A program made the translations under genes and the position numbers. Below, piece by piece: positions 59,306-64,000 of a stretch of DNA of 64,000 nt (the first letter of the stretch is position 1; the number at the start of each line of letters is the position of its first letter). The stretch lies in assembly GCA_001687465.1 (NCBI GenBank), contig LVLI01000217.1:86053-150052 (forward strand), in the 5' to 3' direction. The stretch is from Halocafeteria seosinensis (taxonomy: Eukaryota; Sar; Bigyra; Bicosoecida). The notes beneath the pieces were generated by a model, which was not told where the DNA came from, searched no databases, and worked only from the letters and a program-made list of their open reading frames with translations.

Positions 59306-60211
59306 TTAGGATCGCGGTTCACGTCTTCCCCGCCATGAAGGCATTCCATTGCCCTGCGGGGAACTATGGCTTGGTTCAGCCCTTCCTCGCCATGATGAAG
59401 AAGGCTGACCTTTACTGCTATTCTTACTTTGTGTCCCTTCTCCCGAGCGACTCAATTTGTTGCTAGAGTTTTCGTATCTAGCTTCACTGGGCGGTGAGCG
59501 ACTCCGTTTCCTCTTTTCAGAGGGTTTATCGTGGCCCCTGTGCCGATGCTTTTTATCTTTGTCGCTACTACGTTTTCTGGACTTTTCGCGTTTATGTTTC
59601 TTCTTTTTCTTGGAGCCTTTTGTCTTAGATTCTGATTCGTCGGTGGCATGCTGGTCTTGCTCGGCTCCTTTTCCTATTGCGTCATAGTCTCTACTGTACT
59701 CGTCGTCTTCGTCTGCTTTGCCAAAAACATCCACACCTTTCGTGATATCATATTCATTTGCGAGTTCTTTATCTTTATAAGCATGCCCAGCAACGTGTTC
59801 GACGGGCATTTCCTCCTGCTGTTGCTGCTCTGTTTTGCCTTTCTTTTTTGGTTTGGGTGGTTTATACTCCTTTTTGTGATCCACATTGATGGTCCTTCCC
59901 AGAATCTCTACACCGTTCATGTTATCCACAGCTAAAATAGTGCTCCTCCAGTCTTCATATTTGACGAATGCAAAGCCCATGCTCTTTCCTGTCTCTTCAT
60001 TCCGGACCAAATGAATGTCTTCGATCTCTCCGAACTGGGAGAAAATGCATATCACATCCCCTTCTGTCAGCTTATAGGGCAGTCCTCCAACATATACCCA
60101 CGCGCAGCCTTTATATGTCCAATGCCACGACTCCTTTAACGAGAAATTACGGTCTAACTCGCGTTGATTGAGGCGCTTCACCTCCTGCACTTGCCTCATA
60201 CGACTCGCCAT
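59306..60211 (-). CDS. RBMX2: RNA-binding protein RBMX2/Ist3 (RES complex)
   Basis: Single exon, 301 residues. RBMX2 (yeast Ist3/Snu17) is the RRM subunit of the RES complex, which joins the activated spliceosome and aids pre-mRNA retention and splicing. The RRM lies at ~36-114: WVYVGGLPYKLTEGDVICIF (RNP2 region), KSMGFAFVKYEDWRSTILAV (RNP1 region) and NGVEILGRTINVDHKKEY. The N-terminal helix VKRLNQRELDRN and SWHWTYKGCAWVYV fit the family. After the RRM come Lys-, Ser- and Arg-rich low-complexity sequences (KGSKKKKKHKREKSRKRS). The ATG at 60211 gives the conserved N-terminus. Divergent from the DENN gene across 250 bases. Confidence 0.9.
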   Translation of the reverse strand: MASRMRQVQEVKRLNQRELDRNFSLKESWHWTYKGCAWVYVGGLPYKLTEGDVICIFSQFGEIEDIHLVRNEETGKSMGFAFVKYEDWRSTILAVDNMNGVEILGRTINVDHKKEYKPPKPKKKGKTEQQQQEEMPVEHVAGHAYKDKELANEYDITKGVDVFGKADEDDEYSRDYDAIGKGAEQDQHATDESESKTKGSKKKKKHKREKSRKRSSDKDKKHRHRGHDKPSEKRKRSRSPPSEARYENSSNKLSRSGEGTQSKNSSKGQPSSSWRGRAEPSHSSPQGNGMPSWRGRREPRS

Positions 60212-60461
60212 TCTCTTTATCTAATCACCAGACCCCTGCGCGCATACACGCACTGAAGCAGCCAATTGAACCATCTATTCACTGATAGTCTAGTATTCAA
60301 GGTACAATATACAGACCTAACAACAGACAATGCCTCCAACTTCAACTTGATGCGCTGAGTCTCGAGCAGATTTTCGTGCATACCACAGACACAGAGAGGT
60401 TTGGAGGCCCGTATTTATTCAAAGTGCACTGTGTATCTGTCATAGAGGTATCGTTGTTACC

Positions 60462-62964
60462 ATGGCGTCGGAGGAGGAGAGAATGGACTGGGAGAGGTTC
60501 GTGCTGCACGGGCTTGTGAAATCTGTACGATGCTATCATGCTGTCTTCCATATACGGAAAGGGGCCACATTGACCCACATATGCCAAGCGTCTGAAAGGG
60601 CATCCACAGAGGAGGAGAAAGAATGCCAGGCCCTAGGTGACGAGCAGGAGAATCCTCGCTTTGAATTACGAGTGCAGTCGTTGGTACAGGAGGAAGCATT
60701 CGACGGTGCTGCTGGAGAGTTTGCAGAAGAGCCAGGAGACCGACATAGAGGAATAGAAGAGTGGATGCTGCCTGAGGGCTCTCACCTAAGAGGGGAAGAT
60801 TCTACGTCCTTCTTCCTCAATAGGTCTCGAGTCCCCGGAGCACTCTTTGATGATGATAGCGCAACAAAGTCGGAGTCATTGGTGGGTGATGAATATTTCT
60901 TATTTGGCAGTAGCTTTTCCAAGACTGTCAAATCTGCCAACACTGAGAGGAATGCGAGAATGGAAGCTATTGCACTAGTTTCCCCTTCACCATATGTCGA
61001 GCTATGCCGTCCGTTCATGAAAACTGCTATTGATCTTCATATGGAAAATGGTAGTGAGTCTGCAGCGGTGGATCTTTGGACTGTGTTTCAAGCTTCTTGG
61101 GTCTTAGCTACAATGGTTTCCTACTCGGCAATTCCTCTCTCAGCGGACGAGTGAGTAAAGACTAGGGTCGATTGCAGGTTTGTTCTTTTGACTAGTTGTT
61201 TTCTTGCTTTACTGCACGGCAGACGTTGGGCTCTTCGCTGCCAATTGCGGCATCTTCGCATGGACCGGTGGGATGGAAGCCCATATATTCTTGCGAAAAC
61301 TAAGAAAGAGATCATGGAAGGATGCGGCTCTCTTCTTGATGTTGTGTTGATCCCGCAAAACGCGAAGGAACAGGTACTTGGTTGTGTAGAGAAGATTCTA
61401 ACAAGATCTGGTGTGCGATCTGTGAAGATTGCCAGATACCTCGAGGTATGTAGGTCACTCGGCTTTTGACCACCACGCACTCCTTTAGTTGATTGTGCAA
61501 ACATGCATGACTGTTATCAATCAGCCTTCAAGTGGAATATCTCAATCGTTGAGCCTCCTGTTCACGCTATTATCAGCAAACGAACTTGTTGCGTTGTACT
61601 TCGCGTCGCTGCTGGAGAGGCGTGTGATTGTATTTGGAAGCAAGAACATTCCCGCTGATCTACTCGGCAGAGTAAGTATGGCCATAGCGGCGCTCACCAC
61701 TTCTCCGGGAAAGAAGGCTTTATGCCGGACGTATCCTTATGCGTCTTTGCACGATGCTGCTGTATTACGACAGAACGGGTATGTATTGTTGGATGGATCT
61801 CACCTTATTTACTGGGCCTATATTGGCAGTGTTTGTATTTGCGGGCCAATTATGATGCAGAGCTATACTTTCAACCAGTAATCCCATGTTCCTATCAATG
61901 CAAACCGAAACTGACTTATTTGTAATGTGCGATTCTACGGAGAAGACGTCCTCTTACAATCTGACTGATATCCTCGTTGTTCCCGCCGACGAAATGCCGG
62001 CTGAGGGATCGATTTCCGAGACGTTCGATCGCCTTTCGACTAACTCCCTCGACCACCTGTTGCGGTCATGGATACGCTCGGACCGCACATCTCCGAAGAT
62101 AACGGAGCACCAGGGAAGCGAAGACCAAGAGGGTTCGACGGCTCTGCGGAGCTCTGTAGGACAAAATGTGTATGCTTGCATAACGAGTTTAAAACAGCAT
62201 TGCTGTCATGACGAACTCCAACTTCGACTTGTGATCGAGGAAATCAATTGGAGGATTGCCTCACGAGTCTTCGTACATCAACAACTTTTAGAGGGGCTGG
62301 AACAGAAAAAACTTTCGCTGAACGCCTTTCAGCCGCTGGAACAGAATAATGAAATTAAATCGAGGATTCCCACGATTTTTGAAGAGGTGATTGATTCAGA
62401 AAGCTTGGTCAGCGGAGTGGCGGCAACCGAGACGTTTCGTGGTTTATTTTACGCCCTTCCTCAGGTGACTCAAGTTGCGGACTCTCTTGTAAAGATATGC
62501 ATTCAGTCATTGATCTTTCCTTCTTTCGGAATGAGGCAATACCAAAAAGATGCTTTCGAGATCCGCCAATACCTTTGTTTGTTGGCGGGACTGATTCCTC
62601 CTGGAACGGTTGTACCAGAACTTGGACCGGCAATGTGGGCGACAATTTACAATCACATACGCAAGTTTGTCGAGGGTAGCAGCGAACGTTCGCGATGGGT
62701 GCTAAATAGTATGTTACACGTGGGCTTAACTCACAACAGCATTGGTGCAGGTATGTTGTTAACCTGAGCATAGGCGAGGTGTATATGGCGGCAAAAGAAG
62801 TCGTGGTGTATGCAGGGTTGATCCACGAAGATAAGGAAGTGCAGAGAGCATGCCGCGCGCTGTTACTGGAAATGGATCGCGTATGTGAAGATGACAGATT
62901 AAAGACAAGTTCTCAACTGGATGAACCCTTCCAGTCCTTGTTGAAGGACTCACCCACAACATAG
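60462..62964 (+). CDS. DENN-domain protein (AVL9/DENND6/Afi1-like)
   Basis: Five exons: 60462-61150, 61223-61445, 61489-61778, 61861-62750, 62816-62964; 746 residues. DENN proteins are exchange factors for Rab or Arf GTPases in membrane traffic. The central DENN signature is LLFTLLSANELVALYFASLL followed by ERRVIVFGSKNIP; later YPYASLHDAAVL and ILSTSNPMF resemble the end of the domain in AVL9/DENND6-type proteins. N-terminal longin-like part: VRCYHAVFHIRKG, with a long acidic insert (~45-165). The intron at 61446-61488 is only 43 nt. The last intron is ambiguous: 23, 47 and 65 nt versions all keep phase, and I use 65 nt (acceptor TATGCAG) as most typical. Exact subfamily not certain. Confidence 0.72.
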
Positions 62965-63775
62965 TAATGTTACTGGAACGGTTAGTACTACATTCTGATA
63001 GGTACCTTGAACTGGCGATGGCTATCAATGCCTCGCATGTTTCATAGACGAGTTGGATGCTGTGCTTCAGTTTCCAGTCAATAGCGGCGCTGAGGGGTAG
63101 GTACGATGTAATCTCAAAGAAGCACAATGTGAACGTCTCACACCATCTCGATTGGGATACGCTGAAATCGCAAAAACAGCTGCCACCGGAGATCGCATAC
63201 ATGTCTATGGCCCCGCGGCAAGTGAGAAATCGTTTCCCCCTTAAAAAGGACCGGTATCTCGTCTATAATAAGCAACGACAGAGACTGTCCTCCCCACCTG
63301 GCCGGCGTACATTGCCGCGGAGTTCAATAGATATGTAAGTGAGCAGGCAGTTACGGTTTTAGGATGCTGCCTAAGTTGTACGTTTGCACTATAAAATACA
63401 AGGTTTGCAAAACTTGTACAATAACAATGCGAACCTTTTTTGTTTTGTGGTGACGGTGACTGTGACTGTACTTGTTAGTCTAGAAGTAACACCTGAGAGC
63501 CACAACACTCGACCACTCTCGTTAAGGTTCATTCCAAAGCCTTCATTATTCTTACCGGAGCCACTGAGGCCGACCAAATCGTGCGAGTACTCAGTTTGCT
63601 TGGTGAATAGGAGCGATCCTTGACCATCATCCGTCTTTTACCAATATGCGTGCAAAGGATCCTAATCATATGAAAAGCATAGAGCAGAGACCCGCCAGAA
63701 TACGGTACGACGTACTGACTATCCTTCGTAGACTCCACCACGCAGTACGGTCGGCAATGACTAGAGCATTTTGGG
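62965..63775. other. Mostly non-coding stretch with one doubtful exon
   Basis: 811 bases. A frame at 63057-63338 (about 93 residues, basic, ending near a good donor GTAAGTGAG at 63334) could be an exon of an unannotated gene, but no partner exon or domain was recognised. The remainder contains short GGTGAC/TGTGAC runs near 63450-63470 and no other signal. Confidence 0.3.
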
Positions 63776-64000
63776 ATGGAACAAATTGGAAACTCCAGTT
63801 TGGAACTGAACGGAATAGATCGGAAAGCAAGGAGCGGACTGGAACGGAACGGCTCCTCTTGCTTAGACTGGCCGCCTAGAGCTACGCACACGGTAGACGA
63901 AGTCGAGAAGTTTATCGACTTCAGGCTCCACGACAAGCGGATCCTCGTCCACTGGAAGGGCTACCCAGAGGCAGCACGGACGTGGGAACCGGCTTCGTGG
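63776..64000 (+). CDS. Partial open frame ending in a chromodomain (possible chromovirus or HP1-like gene)
   Basis: The frame is open from an ATG at 63776 to the window edge (75 codons, no stop). The last ~37 residues read VDEVEKFIDFRLHDKR then ILVHWKGYPEAARTWEPAS, a chromodomain with the aromatic cage positions (Val/Glu start, Trp in HWKGY, Trp in WEP) that bind methyl-lysine. Chromodomains ending WEPAS are common at the integrase C-terminus of Ty3/Gypsy chromoviruses, but also occur in HP1-like proteins. The ~38 residues before it are rich in Gly, Asn, Leu and Arg and may not be translated; the ATG may be chance. No integrase core, LTR or polypurine tract is visible to the left. Only the chromodomain itself is well supported. 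Confidence 0.6.
   Translation, partial: MEQIGNSSLELNGIDRKARSGLERNGSSCLDWPPRATHTVDEVEKFIDFRLHDKRILVHWKGYPEAARTWEPASW

Noticed and set aside
62751-62773. A 23-nt intron in the DENN gene
   Set aside because: Phase is right, but a 65-nt intron with a better acceptor also fits and has typical size.
63057-63338. Independent small gene
   Set aside because: Basic unfamiliar sequence with a donor-like end but no partner exon or domain; kept only as a doubtful exon in the spacer entry.
63646-63879. Open frame overlapping the chromodomain in another frame
   Set aside because: The translation has no recognisable domain, whereas the overlapping frame encodes a clear chromodomain.

Overview
The window is nuclear DNA from a flagellated single-celled eukaryote with a compact genome, possibly an alga. 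Evidence: about two dozen genes, nearly all split by short GT-AG introns (mostly 55-90 nt, extremes about 36 and 310 nt), standard genetic code, proteasome, ribosome-assembly and mitochondrial ribosome genes, and clear cilium genes (DNAL1, CFAP57, an LRRCC1/VFL1-like protein). HPPD and a plant/fungal-type sterol C5-desaturase are also present. I cannot name the lineage from sequence alone. Exon joins were checked by hand for GT/AG, phase and length divisible by three; weak joins are flagged.

Layout. 1-6217 (-): large partial gene resembling the kinetochore protein Rod/KNTC1. 6744-9044 (+): membrane-anchored TPR-JmjC protein. 9744-11086 (-): seven-TM protein. 11411-12158 (-) and 12697-13887 (+): two unknown low-complexity proteins. 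14384-15941 (+): HPPD. 15991-19909 (-): exostosin (GT47) domain fused to a GT34 domain; it is divergent from a second GT34 enzyme at 20355-21731 (+). 21780-22768 (-) GPATCH4-like, divergent from 23105-24632 (+) PSMD13/Rpn9. 24671-26376 (-): REEP/TB2-DP1-like membrane protein. 26617-29556 (+): LRRCC1-like coiled coil. 30402-39059 (+): a 2,704-residue coiled-coil protein in nine exons. 39393-40348 (+): mitochondrial uS15. 40403-41922 (-): Ran-binding-domain protein. 42427-44017 (+): unknown protein with a repeated module and an unresolved frame change. 44387-45375 (+) DNAL1; 45451-45921 (-) ZnF-UBP protein; 46289-50103 (+) CFAP57; 50154-52443 (-) PES1; 53312-57149 (+) a 12-TM class III nucleotide cyclase; 57839-59125 (+) sterol C5-desaturase; 59306-60211 (-) RBMX2; 60462-62964 (+) DENN protein; 63776-64000 (+) an open reading frame with a chromodomain running off the edge.

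Themes. (i) Cilium/centriole genes are numerous between 26 and 57 kb (LRRCC1-like, giant coiled coil, DNAL1, CFAP57, possibly the cyclase). (ii) Two GT34 glycosyltransferases share one promoter region; one is fused to an EXT-like domain, so a surface or secreted glycan is the likely product. (iii) Many genes are paired head to head, and several shared promoters contain a short perfect hairpin.

Most notable: the GT47-GT34 fusion, the cyclase whose two catalytic halves appear swapped relative to animal adenylyl cyclases, the recurrent promoter hairpins, the concentric inverted repeat at 30.2 kb, start-codon micro-exons, and the edge chromodomain. I saw no rRNA, CRISPR or complete mobile element, and no tRNA that I could recognise by eye.
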